Part shown: positions 18,250 through 27,685 of the stretch, one piece after another
Layout of the letters: each line of letters starts with the position of its first letter
Numbering within the stretch: position 1 is the stretch's first letter
The notes under the pieces: generated by a model
What the model saw: the letters and a program-made list of their open reading frames with translations, nothing else
Told to the model about the DNA's origin: nothing
Database searches by the model: none
Source of the DNA: Pseudomonas sp. R5(2019)
Lineage (GTDB): Bacteria; Pseudomonadota; Gammaproteobacteria; Pseudomonadales; Pseudomonadaceae
Reading direction: 5' to 3'
DNA: 64,000 bases
Assembly (NCBI RefSeq): GCF_009905435.1
Contig: NZ_JAAAMT010000005.1
Location: forward strand, 122,776 to 186,775
Translations under genes and position numbers: made by a program

Positions 18250-19920
18250 TCAGCTGTCCAGGGCCTTGTACTTCTCGCGCAGGTGGTTACGAATCCACAC
18301 TGCCGACAGGTTGAGCGTGGCGATCACCAGCACCAGCAACAAGGCAGTGGCGTATACCAGCGGCCGCGCCGCTTCCACGTTCGGGCTCTGGAAGCCGACG
18401 TCGTAGATGTGGAAGCCCAGGTGCATGATCTTCTGATCCAGGTGCAGGTACGGATAGTTACCGTCCACCGGCAACGACGGTGCCAGTTTCACCACACCCA
18501 CCAGCATCAGCGGCGCAACCTCACCGGCAGCACGGGCCACCGCCAGGATCATGCCGGTCATCATTGCCGGGCTGGCCATTGGCAGAACGATCTTCCACAG
18601 CGTCTCGGCCTTGGTGGCGCCCAGCGCCAGCGAGCCTTCACGCACGGTACGAGGAATCCGCGCCAGGCCTTCTTCGGTGGCCACGATCACCACCGGCACC
18701 GCCAGCAGTGCCAGGGTCAGGGATGCCCAGAGCAGGCCCGGGGTACCCAGGGTCGGGGCCGGCAGGGCTTCGGGGAAGAACAGTCGGTCAAGCGAGCCAC
18801 CCAGCACGTAAACGAAGAAGCCCAGGCCGAACACGCCGTAAACGATAGCCGGAACACCGGCCAGGTTGTTCACCGCAATGCGGATCAGGCGGGTTACCGG
18901 GCCCTGGCGGGCGTACTCACGCAGGTAGACCGCTGCCAGTACGCCAAACGGCGTGACGATCACAGCCATGATCAGGGTCATCATCACCGTACCGAAGATG
19001 GCCGGGAAGATCCCGCCTTCGGTGTTGGCTTCACGCGGGTCGTCGCTCAGGAACTCCCAGACCTTGCTGAAGTAAACACCCATCTTGGTGAAGGTGCCCA
19101 TGCCGTTGGGCTGGTAAGCGTGAACGACCTTGCTCAGGTTGATCTCGACTTCCTTGCCGTTGGCATCGCGCGCCACCAGGCTGTCGCGGTTCAACGACTG
19201 GTGCAGGTCACCCAGGCGCTCTTCGATGGCCTTATAGCGGTTGTTCAGCTGCGCACGCTCGGATTCGATGTCGGCCTGGGCGGCAGCGTCCAGCTTGCCG
19301 CTCAGTTCCAGCTTGCGGGTCTGCAGACGCAGGCGCTCAAGGCCGTGGTTGATGGCGCCGATGTCTTTCTTCTCGAGCTTGCTCAGCTCACCGGTCAATT
19401 GGTCGGCACGCTTGAGGCGTGCCTGCAGCTCGCCCCAGGCATCCTGGCCCTGGGCGACAACCTTGCCGTCTTCCTTGACGCTCACCAGATAGCCGTAGAA
19501 GTTGCCCCACTCACGGCGCTCCAGCGCCATCAGTTCGGCGGGCTTGCTGTGGTTGGTCAGCCATTCGCCGACCACCCAGGTGAAGTCGCTGCCGTTGAGG
19601 TCACGGTTACCGACCTTGATCAGCTCGCGGGTCATGAACTCCGGGCCAACATCGGGCACCGGCAGACCGGCACCCTTGAGACGGACGCGCGGCACCTCTT
19701 CTTTCTGCACCACTTCGCCGACGACGATGTGGTTGGCCTGGCCTGGCACGTTGTAGTTGGCGTGCAGCAGGTCGGCTGGCCAGAAGTGGCCCAGGCCGCG
19801 CACGGCGATCACCGCCAACAGGCCAATGGTCATGATCACAGCGATGGAAACGGCCCCACCGCTCATCCAGACACCGGGAGCGCCGCTCTTGAACCAACCT
19901 TTGAGGGAATCCTTTTTCAC
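18250..19920 (-). CDS. pstA: PstA, phosphate ABC transporter permease
   Basis: The 556-residue protein is much longer than E. coli PstA (about 300) because an extended periplasmic region (about residues 60-275, including a Lys/Glu/Arg-rich coiled-coil-like segment) follows the first helix. The C-terminal half is the ABC permease core, with the EAA loop ([20 protein letters not shown]). This long form is usual in Pseudomonas. It begins 17 nt after pstC on the same strand. Confidence 0.95.
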   Translation of the reverse strand: MKKDSLKGWFKSGAPGVWMSGGAVSIAVIMTIGLLAVIAVRGLGHFWPADLLHANYNVPGQANHIVVGEVVQKEEVPRVRLKGAGLPVPDVGPEFMTRELIKVGNRDLNGSDFTWVVGEWLTNHSKPAELMALERREWGNFYGYLVSVKEDGKVVAQGQDAWGELQARLKRADQLTGELSKLEKKDIGAINHGLERLRLQTRKLELSGKLDAAAQADIESERAQLNNRYKAIEERLGDLHQSLNRDSLVARDANGKEVEINLSKVVHAYQPNGMGTFTKMGVYFSKVWEFLSDDPREANTEGGIFPAIFGTVMMTLIMAVIVTPFGVLAAVYLREYARQGPVTRLIRIAVNNLAGVPAIVYGVFGLGFFVYVLGGSLDRLFFPEALPAPTLGTPGLLWASLTLALLAVPVVIVATEEGLARIPRTVREGSLALGATKAETLWKIVLPMASPAMMTGMILAVARAAGEVAPLMLVGVVKLAPSLPVDGNYPYLHLDQKIMHLGFHIYDVGFQSPNVEAARPLVYATALLLVLVIATLNLSAVWIRNHLREKYKALDS

Positions 19921-19937
19921 GGATCTCTACCTTTCTA

Positions 19938-22223
19938 TCAAAGCGACGAGTATTTCTTGCGCAGACGCTGGCGAATCAGCTCGGCCAAGGTGTTCATCAC
20001 GAAGGTGAACATCAGCAGCACCAGGGCTGCGAGGAACAGCACGCGGTAATGGCTGCCACCGACTTCGGATTCCGGCATCTCCACCGCGACGTTGGCCGCC
20101 AGGGTGCGCATGCCCTCGAACAGGTTCATTTCCATGACCGGGGTGTTACCGGTGGCCATCAGCACGATCATCGTTTCGCCGACCGCACGGCCCATGCCGA
20201 TCATCAGCGCCGAGAAGATACCCGGGCTGGCAGTCAGGATGACCACGCGAGTCAGGGTCTGCCACGGCGTGGCACCGAGTGCCAGCGAACCGAGGGTCAG
20301 GCTGCGCGGCACGCTGAACACGGCGTCTTCGGCAATCGAGTAGATGTTCGGGATGACCGCAAAGCCCATGGCGATACCCACCACCAGAGCGTTGCGCTGG
20401 TCATAGGTGATACCCAGGTCATTGGTGATCCACAGGCGCATGTCGCCGCCGAAGAACCAGGTTTCCAGGAACGGACTCATGGTCAGCGCAGCCCAGCCGG
20501 TGAAGAGGATCACCGGGATCAGGATCGCGCTCTCCCAGCCATCCGGCACCCGCAGGCGAATCGACTCAGGCAGGCGGCTCCAGGCGAAGCCCGAGACCAG
20601 GATGCCCACCGGCATCAACAGGAACAAGCTGAACACGCCAGGCAAGTGCCCTTCCAGATACGGTGCCAGGAACAGGCCGGCGAAGAAGCCGAGGATCACC
20701 GTCGGCATCGCCTCCATCAACTCGATCACCGGCTTGACCTTGCGGCGCATGCCCGGTGCCATGAAGTAGGCGGTGTAGATAGCAGCAGCAATGGCCAGCG
20801 GTGCAGCCAGGATCATGGCGTAGAACGCCGCCTTCAAGGTGCCGAAGGTCAACGGCGACAGGCTCAGCTTGGGTTCGAAGTCGGTGTTCGACGCGGTCGA
20901 CTGCCAGACGTACTTCGGTTCGTCGTAGTTCTCGTACCAGACCTTGCTCCACAGCGCGCTCCAGGACACTTCCGGGTGCGGGTTGCGCAGGCTCATCGGC
21001 AGCAGTTTGCCGCCTTCTTCAACAATGATGCGGTTGGCCCGTGGCGACAGCGCCAGGATGCCAGCGCCTTCGGCGACCGGTTCCACCAGCAGGGTACGGT
21101 GCGCCGTGCTGTGGAACACACCGAGCTTGCCGCTGGCGTCCAGGGCCACGAAGCCCTTGCGGCGCTCTTCGGCGTCGATCTGCACCACGGGGCTCGTGCC
21201 CATGGAGAAGTCACGAATACGCTTGAGGCGCTGCTCGCCATCCGGGTCGCGGGCCATGAACCACTGAGCCAGGCCGCCCTTGGAGTCACCAATGATCAGC
21301 GAGATGCCGCCGACCAGCTGGTTGCTGGCGGTGACTTCGGCGTTGCCATCTTCCAGCAGCTTGTAACGACCATTCAGGCTTTTGTCGCGCAGGCTGAACA
21401 CGTCTGCCTGGGCGCGACCGTTGATCACGTACAGCCATTGCTGACGCGGATCGATATAAATGGCTTTTACCGTTTCGGTCATCTGCGGCAGGTCGATGCG
21501 ACTCTGCTCGGTGGTGACTTCACCGGTCATCATGTTTTCTTCGCGAGCCAGCGACAGCACTTGCAGGTGCGCACCGGTGGAACCGGCCACCACGAGGGTG
21601 TCGTCGTTGACGTTCAGGCTCACGTGCTCAAGCGGGCGGCCGTCTTCATCCAGCGTAAACATCTCTTGGCCATAGGGGTACTCAATGGCCGGAGTGATGG
21701 TTTTCTTGTTGTCAGGGTAAGTGATCTTGTAGGTGTGGCGGAATGCCAGGGCCTGCCCGTTGGACAAGCCGACCACCACTAGCGGATTGCCCGGCTGGTC
21801 GGCACCAATGGAGGTCACCGTGGTACCCGCCGGCAGCGGCAGGTCGACGCGCTGCAGCTCGGCACCGGTCTTGGTGTCGAAGAACAGCGCCTGGCCCTTG
21901 TCCGAGACGCGCATGCCGACCAGGTTCTGCTCTTCCAGAGCGATCATCAGCGGCTTGCCGGCGTCCTGCATCCAGGCCGGGGTGATGGCTTTTCTGGTGG
22001 TCAACTCGGCGCCCTGGAACAGGGGCACGACCACATACGCCAGATAAAAGAAGATCAAGGTAATCGCGGCCAGCACGGCCAGCCCGCCCACCAGTACATA
22101 CCAGTGGGTCAGGCGATCCTTGAGTGCACGCACGCGACGCTTGCGCTGCAATTCGGGCGTATTGAAGTCAATCCGCTCGGGCGGGGCTTTTTGAGTCATT
22201 GTGGAGTTGGCCAGATCATTCAT
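19938..22223 (-). CDS. pstC: PstC, phosphate ABC transporter permease (long form)
   Basis: The 761-residue protein has one N-terminal helix, a large periplasmic domain with WD-like repeats (about residues 75-440; for example DDTLVVAGSTGAHLQVLSL) and a C-terminal permease domain with the EAA loop ([19 protein letters not shown]). E. coli PstC is about 320 residues; the extra domain is a Pseudomonas-type feature of unknown purpose. A Pho box lies 23 nt upstream, and a terminator separates it from pstS, so pstCAB-phoU can be transcribed on its own. Confidence 0.95.
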   Translation of the reverse strand: MNDLANSTMTQKAPPERIDFNTPELQRKRRVRALKDRLTHWYVLVGGLAVLAAITLIFFYLAYVVVPLFQGAELTTRKAITPAWMQDAGKPLMIALEEQNLVGMRVSDKGQALFFDTKTGAELQRVDLPLPAGTTVTSIGADQPGNPLVVVGLSNGQALAFRHTYKITYPDNKKTITPAIEYPYGQEMFTLDEDGRPLEHVSLNVNDDTLVVAGSTGAHLQVLSLAREENMMTGEVTTEQSRIDLPQMTETVKAIYIDPRQQWLYVINGRAQADVFSLRDKSLNGRYKLLEDGNAEVTASNQLVGGISLIIGDSKGGLAQWFMARDPDGEQRLKRIRDFSMGTSPVVQIDAEERRKGFVALDASGKLGVFHSTAHRTLLVEPVAEGAGILALSPRANRIIVEEGGKLLPMSLRNPHPEVSWSALWSKVWYENYDEPKYVWQSTASNTDFEPKLSLSPLTFGTLKAAFYAMILAAPLAIAAAIYTAYFMAPGMRRKVKPVIELMEAMPTVILGFFAGLFLAPYLEGHLPGVFSLFLLMPVGILVSGFAWSRLPESIRLRVPDGWESAILIPVILFTGWAALTMSPFLETWFFGGDMRLWITNDLGITYDQRNALVVGIAMGFAVIPNIYSIAEDAVFSVPRSLTLGSLALGATPWQTLTRVVILTASPGIFSALMIGMGRAVGETMIVLMATGNTPVMEMNLFEGMRTLAANVAVEMPESEVGGSHYRVLFLAALVLLMFTFVMNTLAELIRQRLRKKYSSL

Positions 22224-22245
22224 GCGCACACCCTAGCGATCTCAT

Positions 22246-22274
22246 ATGACAGAAACATGACAATGCAGTGACGA
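22246..22274 (-). promoter_or_regulatory. Triple Pho half-site array upstream of pstC
   Basis: Read on the minus strand the array is TCGTCAC-TGCA-TTGTCAT-GTTT-CTGTCAT: three 7-mers on an exact 11-nt register. The last two match the PhoB consensus very well. It lies 23 nt upstream of the pstC start and overlaps the T-run of the pstS terminator. Confidence 0.75.
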
Positions 22275-22312
22275 AAAAAAGTCCGCCGCCCAGTGGTCTT
22301 GGCAGCGGACTC
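22272..22312 (-). terminator. Intrinsic terminator after pstS
   Basis: On the minus strand AGTCCGCTGCC pairs with GGGCGGCGGACT around a short loop and is followed by seven T residues. It lies 52 nt after the pstS stop, between pstS and pstC, and explains high pstS and lower pstCAB transcript levels. Confidence 0.85.
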
Positions 22313-22363
22313 GCAATTTGCGGCAGGGCCCGGACATTTTTCCAGGCCCCGCCTTGCTCTCAC

Positions 22364-23362
22364 TTACTTGGCTGCGGTGTTCTTCACGTGCTCCAGGCCC
22401 AGGTCAGCCAGTGCCTTGGCGGCAACTTTGGCTGGCAACGGGATGTAGCCGTCTTTCACCACAACTTGCTGACCGGCCTGAGACAGGATCAGCTTCACGA
22501 ACTCAGCTTCCAGCGGGGCCAGAGGCTTGTTCGGTGCCTTGTTGACGTAAACGTAGAGGAAGCGCGACAGCGGGTAGGTGCCGTTCAGGGCGTTGGCTTC
22601 GTTGTCTTCAACAAAGACACCGCCTTCTTTCTTGGCCAGAGGGACGGTTTTCACGCTAGCGGTCTTGTAGCCGATGCCCGAGTAACCAATGCCGTTCAGC
22701 GAGCTGCTGATCGACTGCACGACCGATGCCGAGCCAGGTTGTTCGTTGACGTTAGGCTTGAAGTCGCCTTTGCACAGGGCTTCTTCCTTGAAGTAGCCGT
22801 AGGTGCCGGATACCGAGTTACGACCGAACAGCTGAACTGGCTTGTTGGCCAGGTCGCCGGTCACGCCCAGGTCGCCCCAGGTTTTCACGTCGGACTTGGC
22901 GCCGCACAGGCGAGTCGAAGAGAAGATCGAATCGACTTGAGCCATGGTCAGGCCCTTGATCGGGTTGTCCTTGTGGACGAACACAGCCAAGGCGTCAACG
23001 GCAACCGGGATAGCGGTTGGCTTGTAGCCGTATTTCTGTTCGAAGGCCTGCAGCTCGACGTCCTTCATCTTGCGGCTCATCGGACCCAGGTTCGCGGTGC
23101 CTTCAGTCAGGGCGGGTGGCGCGGTCGAAGAACCGGCAGCCTGAATCTGAATGTTCACGTTCGGGTATTCTTTTTTGTAGGACTCGGCCCACAGGGTCAT
23201 CAGGTTGGCCAGGGTATCGGAACCGACGCTGGAGAGATTGCCCGACACGCCGGTAGTTTTGACGTAGGTCGGAATAGCAGGGTCAACAGCGGCAACCGCA
23301 TTGGCGGTGGCAACGCCAGCGGCGACGAAAGTCAGGGCCGCCATCAAACGCTTCAGTTTCAT
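22364..23362 (-). CDS. pstS: PstS, periplasmic phosphate-binding protein
   Basis: The 332-residue secreted protein has a signal peptide ([24 protein letters not shown]) and the PstS phosphate-binding signatures: [33 protein letters not shown] and [16 protein letters not shown]. It captures phosphate in the periplasm and hands it to PstCA. It is transcribed from its own PhoB-controlled promoter region (half-site array at 23421-23460) and terminated before pstC. Confidence 0.96.
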   Translation of the reverse strand: MKLKRLMAALTFVAAGVATANAVAAVDPAIPTYVKTTGVSGNLSSVGSDTLANLMTLWAESYKKEYPNVNIQIQAAGSSTAPPALTEGTANLGPMSRKMKDVELQAFEQKYGYKPTAIPVAVDALAVFVHKDNPIKGLTMAQVDSIFSSTRLCGAKSDVKTWGDLGVTGDLANKPVQLFGRNSVSGTYGYFKEEALCKGDFKPNVNEQPGSASVVQSISSSLNGIGYSGIGYKTASVKTVPLAKKEGGVFVEDNEANALNGTYPLSRFLYVYVNKAPNKPLAPLEAEFVKLILSQAGQQVVVKDGYIPLPAKVAAKALADLGLEHVKNTAAK

Positions 23363-23420
23363 GCCTTGCTCCTAGCAGGATTGGGGTTAGATGGATCGGG
23401 CCCAAGTATCTGCAGGCCGC

Positions 23421-23460
23421 ATGACTACTCTATGAATGCAATGTGACAATTAGATGAAAG
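23421..23460 (-). promoter_or_regulatory. Fourfold Pho half-site array upstream of pstS
   Basis: The minus strand reads CTTTCAT-CTAA-TTGTCAC, then ATTG, then CATTCAT-AGAG-TAGTCAT: four 7-mers spaced exactly 11 nt apart (40 nt in all). The first pair is a strong Pho box and the second pair is weaker. It lies 59 nt before the pstS ATG. Confidence 0.8.
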
Positions 23461-23489
23461 GCCATCACCCTTTTCGGGAGATGGCCTTT
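23457..23489 (-). terminator. Hairpin terminator after the MHS transporter gene
   Basis: AAAGGCCATC and GATGGCCTTT form a perfect 10-bp stem around a 13-nt loop, 34 nt after the transporter stop on the minus strand. Its last bases overlap the first Pho half-site of pstS. Confidence 0.7.
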
Positions 23490-23522
23490 ACAAAATGTAA
23501 GAAGGGTTGAGTCAGAGCGGTC

Positions 23523-24812
23523 TCAGCGCTTGGTCGCCATCAAATAAGCGCCCACCACCAGACCAATGGTGCAGATACCCGCCACATAGTAGGACGGGCC
23601 CATGGGGCTGACCTTGAGCAGGAAAGTCACGACCATCGGCGTCAAGCCGCCGAAGATGGCGTAGGCCAGGTTGTAGGAGAACGACAGGCCGCTGAACCGT
23701 ACTACGGGCGGGAACGCCCGCACCATGACATACGGTACCGCGCCGATGGTGCCCACCAGCAGCCCGGTCAGGGAATACAGCCCAAACAGCCAGTCCGGGT
23801 GCGCCTGCAGGTTGTGGTAGAAGGTCCAGGAGCTGATCAGCAACGACAGGCTGCCGATGACAAAGACCTTACCCGCGCCGAATCGGTCGGCCAGGCTGCC
23901 GGCAATCACACAGCCGATACTGAGGAACACAATCGCGAGGCTATTGGCCTGCAGGGCGACGGTGGGGCTGAAGCCGTACACGGTCTGCAGCACGGTCGGA
24001 GTCATGAGGATGACCACGATGATGCCGGCTGACAGCAGCCAGGTCAGTAGCATCGACAGCATGATGGCGCCCCGGTGATCACGCAATACCGCACGCAACG
24101 GGATCTCTTCAGCCAGCGCCTTGCGCTGCTGCAGTTCGGCGAACACCGGGGTTTCGTGCAGCCAGCGACGCAGGTACACCGACATCAGGCCAAACACACC
24201 GCCCAGCAGGAACGGGATACGCCAGGCGTAATCGGCCACTTGCTCGGGGCTGTACAGGCTGTTGATCAGGGTCGCCACCAGCGAGCCGAGCAGAATGCCC
24301 GCGGTCAGCCCGGCCGTCAGGGTGCCGCAGGCGTAGCCGGTGTTGCGCGCCGGCACGTGTTCGGAGACAAACACCCAGGCACCCGGCACTTCACCGCCAA
24401 TCGCCGCACCCTGGATGACCCGCATCAGCAGCAACAGGATCGGTGCCCACATCCCAATCTGCGCATAGGTCGGCAGCAGACCCATGATCAGGGTCGGCAC
24501 GGCCATCATGAAAATACTTAAGGTAAACATCTTCTTGCGGCCCAGCAGATCGCCGAAGTGGGCCATGACGATGCCGCCCAGCGGTCGTGCCAGATAGCCG
24601 GCCGCGAAGATCCCGAAGGTCTGCATCAGGCGCAGCCATTCCGGCATTTCGGAGGGGAAGAACAATTTGCCGACCACGGTGGCAAAGAACACGAAAATGA
24701 TGAAATCGTAGAACTCGAGCGCACCGCCCAGCGCAGACAGTGACAAGGTTTTGTAGTCATTTCGGGTCAGCGATCGCGCGGGCTGTGCGACGCTCGAGGG
24801 AACGGAAGTCAT
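23523..24812 (-). CDS. MFS transporter, metabolite:H+ symporter (MHS) family
   Basis: The 429-residue protein has about twelve membrane helices and the MHS/ProP-type signatures: LEFYDFIIFVFFATVVGKLFFP in helix 1, GRKKMFTLSIF in loop 2-3 and RVIQGAAIGGEVPGAWVFVSEH in helix 4-5. Family members import dicarboxylates, osmolytes or other organic acids with protons; the substrate cannot be read from the sequence. It is transcribed away from the thioesterase gene and ends upstream of the pstS promoter. Confidence 0.9.
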   Translation of the reverse strand: MTSVPSSVAQPARSLTRNDYKTLSLSALGGALEFYDFIIFVFFATVVGKLFFPSEMPEWLRLMQTFGIFAAGYLARPLGGIVMAHFGDLLGRKKMFTLSIFMMAVPTLIMGLLPTYAQIGMWAPILLLLMRVIQGAAIGGEVPGAWVFVSEHVPARNTGYACGTLTAGLTAGILLGSLVATLINSLYSPEQVADYAWRIPFLLGGVFGLMSVYLRRWLHETPVFAELQQRKALAEEIPLRAVLRDHRGAIMLSMLLTWLLSAGIIVVILMTPTVLQTVYGFSPTVALQANSLAIVFLSIGCVIAGSLADRFGAGKVFVIGSLSLLISSWTFYHNLQAHPDWLFGLYSLTGLLVGTIGAVPYVMVRAFPPVVRFSGLSFSYNLAYAIFGGLTPMVVTFLLKVSPMGPSYYVAGICTIGLVVGAYLMATKR

Positions 24813-25177
24813 GTCGGATGTCTCTTATTGGGGCAAATCAAGCCGAACCTGGGGTGGAACAGGTGTGTAAGAAGTTTCGCACGATAGCAAATTGCTTGAA
24901 AAAGCACATATCCGCCGATTCTGCGGTCATAAACAGAACTCAACGGTCGTCGCAGAAGATCCGGCTCTATATACTGGGCGATGTAACAAAAGGTTGGGTG
25001 CAATAGGGGTGCTGTGCGAAAACGTTGCTAATCGGGCTGATTAGTCGATTTCGCAGAGTTTCCCTCGGAGCGCCTCCGCAAGCGAAAGCAGCGTAGTAGT
25101 TTGGTGCTGAATCGTTTTTCGAGGCGTGTATGCAGTACGCCAACCAACGAAGCGTGATGGGTCAGAGGCCCCCCGGC
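24813..25177. other. Intergenic region between divergent transporter and thioesterase genes
   Basis: This 365-nt region should hold divergent promoters. A small inverted repeat CTAATC-GGGCT-GATTAG occurs at 25028-25044. No convincing coding frame, REP element or RNA gene was seen. An in-frame ATG at 25130 could extend the thioesterase by 16 residues. Confidence 0.5.
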
Positions 25178-25579
25178 ATGATTGAGCTCGAACAAGAAGA
25201 TCCTATCCCGCAAGGCGACCTGGCCTTGCAGATCACAGCTTTACCCCGTGAAACCAACGGCTTTGGCGATATCTTCGGCGGCTGGCTAGTCGCGCAGATG
25301 GACCTGGCCGGCACCGCCATGGCCAGCAAGGTTGCCGGTGGGCGCGTCGCGACCGTGGCGATCGATCGCATGGCTTTTCTGGTGCCGGTGGCGGTGGGCG
25401 CGCAGCTGTCGTTCTATACCCAGACCCTGGAAATCGGCCGCAGCTCGATCCAGATGATGGTCGAAGTCTGGAGCGACGACCCGCTTTCCAGTGAATGGCG
25501 CAAGGTCACTGAAGCGGTCTTCGTCTTCGTTGCCATCGATGGCAGCGGCCGCACACGCTCGGTGCCACCTCGTCGCTGA
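25178..25579 (+). CDS. Acyl-CoA thioesterase, YciA-like hotdog fold
   Basis: The protein is 133 residues from MIELEQEDPIPQGDLALQ; an ATG at 25130 would give 149, but the extra residues are not family-like. The hotdog core is visible with ETNGFGDIFGGWLVAQMDLAGTAMAS (N-E-D-type motif, catalytic Asp in MDLAG) and VATVAIDRMAFLVPV. It hydrolyses acyl-CoA esters in the cytoplasm. It is followed by the mutarotase gene after 72 nt. Confidence 0.9.
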   Translation: MIELEQEDPIPQGDLALQITALPRETNGFGDIFGGWLVAQMDLAGTAMASKVAGGRVATVAIDRMAFLVPVAVGAQLSFYTQTLEIGRSSIQMMVEVWSDDPLSSEWRKVTEAVFVFVAIDGSGRTRSVPPRR

Positions 25580-25651
25580 TCGGACTGCGCGGTAAACTCG
25601 TGTGACCCGATACGGTCCAATGTCTTATAGGCATCTGAATGAGAGCAGCGC

Positions 25652-26548
25652 ATGTCCCCTCCTAAGGTCGAGTCCGAAAAGCACGGCGAACTGAATTGCT
25701 GGCGTATCAGCGATGAGCGCGCCGAACTGCTGGTTGCCCAACAAGGCGCACAGATCCTGAGTTACCAGCGTGTCGGTGAAGAACCGCTGCTGTGGCTCAG
25801 CGATCAGGCCGTGTTCAAACAAGGCAAATCCGTGCGCGCCGGCGTTCCGGTGTGCTGGCCCTGGTTTGGCAATCTGGCCCGCAACCCTCAGGCCGTTCAG
25901 GCCATGTACCACGGCAAGGAAGCTCCGGCCCACGGGCTGGTGCGCGGTCGCGACTGGGAATTGCTCGGCATCGACAGCAGCGGCGACGCCCTGCGCGTGG
26001 ATTTCAGCTTGCCGGAAGCGGCAGAGGGTCTGCCCGGCTGGCGGCACAAGGTCGAGCTGAAGCTGAGCATCGAGATGGGTGAGCAGCTGACTGTCAGCCT
26101 GACCAGCACAAACGTTGGCGAGAAGACGGCGATGATCAGCCAGGCGCTGCACAGCTACTTTGCGGTCAGCGATGTGCGCAACGTGAAGGTCGAGGGTGTC
26201 GAAGGCCTGACCTATATCGAAACCCTGGCCGAGTGGCAGCCGCGTCAGCAGGACGGTGTGTTGCAGTTTGCCGGCGAAACCGACCGGATCTACCTGAAGG
26301 CGCCTACTCAACTAAGCATCATCGACCCGGCCTGGAAGCGTCGGATCAATATCATCAGCAGCGGATCGCGTTCAGCGGTGATCTGGAACCCGTGGACGGA
26401 TCGTGCGCGGGAGCTGGTGGACATGGCCGATGACGGCTGGCAGCGGATGCTGTGCATCGAGACGGCGAATGTGTGGGATGACATTGTCAGCCTCGGTGCG
26501 GGCGCAAGCCATGTGCTGAGCGTTAAGATCGTCAGCGAACCGCTGTAA
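25652..26548 (+). CDS. D-hexose-6-phosphate mutarotase (aldose 1-epimerase family)
   Basis: The 298-residue protein of the YeaD type has the AGVPVCWPWFGN motif, APAHGLVRGRDWEL (with the conserved His), SQALHSYFAVSD (second His) and a late NPWTDRARELVDMADDGWQRMLCIETAN segment with the catalytic Glu. It interconverts anomers of glucose-6-phosphate and related sugars. A GNNN-type spacer of 72 nt separates it from the thioesterase gene. A REP element follows. Confidence 0.92.
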   Translation: MSPPKVESEKHGELNCWRISDERAELLVAQQGAQILSYQRVGEEPLLWLSDQAVFKQGKSVRAGVPVCWPWFGNLARNPQAVQAMYHGKEAPAHGLVRGRDWELLGIDSSGDALRVDFSLPEAAEGLPGWRHKVELKLSIEMGEQLTVSLTSTNVGEKTAMISQALHSYFAVSDVRNVKVEGVEGLTYIETLAEWQPRQQDGVLQFAGETDRIYLKAPTQLSIIDPAWKRRINIISSGSRSAVIWNPWTDRARELVDMADDGWQRMLCIETANVWDDIVSLGAGASHVLSVKIVSEPL

Positions 26549-26578
26549 TCTCTTGCCTCATTCCTGAGTCATGCCTTT

Positions 26579-26665
26579 GTGGGAGCGGATTTATCCGCGA
26601 ATAGCTTGAAAACGGTGTGTCAGGCAAACCGCGTGAAGCTATTCGCGTATAAATCCGCTCCCACA
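26579..26665. repeat. REP-type inverted repeat (GTGGGAGCGGATTTATCC family)
   Basis: Two ~30-nt near-perfect complementary arms (GTGGGAGCGGATTTATCC at the left, its complement at the right with one changed base, GCGTAT for GCGGAT) flank a ~27-nt spacer. It lies between convergent genes. Confidence 0.9.
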
Positions 26666-26706
26666 TTAAGCAAGACATTCGCCAGCATCGGAGCAGGTTT
26701 AGCAAA

Positions 26707-27246
26707 TCAGAGGTCAGCCTCGGTCACCACCCGCACACTCCCTGCATCCAGCGCATAAGCCGCATCTGCCAGGTCATTGGTGACCGTCTCAATCTTCAGC
26801 GTGCCCGTCACCCACAGCGGTGTATAGATGTCGTCCAGCTTCAAGCCGTGGGGATAGCGCACCAATACCAGTTGATTAGGCGGCGGTGGCGGCACATGGA
26901 TGCAGGCGCCGGGGTACGGCACCAGGAAGAACAGCGTGCTGTTGCCCTTGGCGTCGGTTTCCAGCGGCACCGGGTAGCCGCCCAGGCGGATTTTCTTGCC
27001 ATTCATGGCCGGCACGGTCTTGGTCGAATACATCACCGCCGGCAAGCCCTTGCTCTGCTTCATGCCGCCCTTTTCGGTAAAGGTGCCATTGGCTTCGGGG
27101 CTGTCATGGTCGATCTCCGGCATCTGCTCCAGGGCTTTCTGGTCAGACTTGGGCATCAACTCCAGCCAGTCGGTTTCCGGCAGTTGTGCCTGGGCCAGAC
27201 CGCTGCACAGCAACAGTGTCATCAAGAGTACGCGACGCATCATCAA
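26707..27246 (-). CDS. Secreted DUF3299 protein
   Basis: The 179-residue protein has a signal peptide (MMMRRVLLMTLLLCSGLAQA-QLP) and a single domain of the DUF3299 type, with MNGKKIRLGGYPVPLE, FFLVPYPGACIHVPPPPPNQLV and PLWVTGTLKIE. The conserved P-x-P-G-A-C-I-H-V-P-P-P-P-x-N-Q is the best marker. Proteins of this family are predicted periplasmic or lipoprotein-like with unknown function. The first of the three adjacent Met codons is taken as start; the third is equally possible. Confidence 0.88.
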   Translation of the reverse strand: MMMRRVLLMTLLLCSGLAQAQLPETDWLELMPKSDQKALEQMPEIDHDSPEANGTFTEKGGMKQSKGLPAVMYSTKTVPAMNGKKIRLGGYPVPLETDAKGNSTLFFLVPYPGACIHVPPPPPNQLVLVRYPHGLKLDDIYTPLWVTGTLKIETVTNDLADAAYALDAGSVRVVTEADL

Positions 27247-27326
27247 TTGAGCTTCCAGATGGATTTACGCCGCGCATTCTAGCGCCCTGCGCTATTGCCG
27301 CAGAGAGGGTCTGGTCAGTCAGTGAG

Positions 27327-27575
27327 TCAGTTTTTTTTGCGGATCAGGCCGTACAGCACCAGCAGCACGACCGCGCCGACCAGCGCCCCGAAGAAACCGG
27401 CTGCCTGGCCTGCCTGATAAATGCCCAGCGCCTGGCCGCCGTAAGTCGCTGCCAACGAGCCGCCGATACCCAGCAGAATCGTCATGATCCAACCCATGCT
27501 GTCATCGCCCGGCTTGAGGAAGCGGGCCAGCAGCCCAACGATCAGGCCGATGAAGATGGTTCCAATAATTCCCAT
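27327..27575 (-). CDS. GlsB/YeaQ/YmgE-family small membrane protein
   Basis: The 82-residue protein starts at MGIIGTIFIGLIVGLLARFLKPG and has three hydrophobic helices with Gly-rich packing (GWIMTILLGIGGSLAATYGG), characteristic of the transglycosylase-associated (YeaQ/YmgE) stress-protein family. An upstream in-frame start adds nine residues unlike the family. It is probably an inner-membrane protein of unknown function, often induced by envelope or general stress. Confidence 0.92.
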   Translation of the reverse strand: MGIIGTIFIGLIVGLLARFLKPGDDSMGWIMTILLGIGGSLAATYGGQALGIYQAGQAAGFFGALVGAVVLLVLYGLIRKKN

Positions 27576-27685
27576 GGGATTGCCTCTGAGTGAAGTGACC
27601 AAGCCACAGCCTAGTCAGCACTTTGGCATCCTGCCATCAGAGGGAGCCGGCAGCGGGAAGGTTCCCGGCTGCCGGCACTCGCGAA

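Noticed and set aside
18073..20049. 658-codon open frame on the plus strand over pstB and pstA
   Set aside because: Shadow of pstA and pstB; the composition is His/Gln/Gly-rich and it has no start context.
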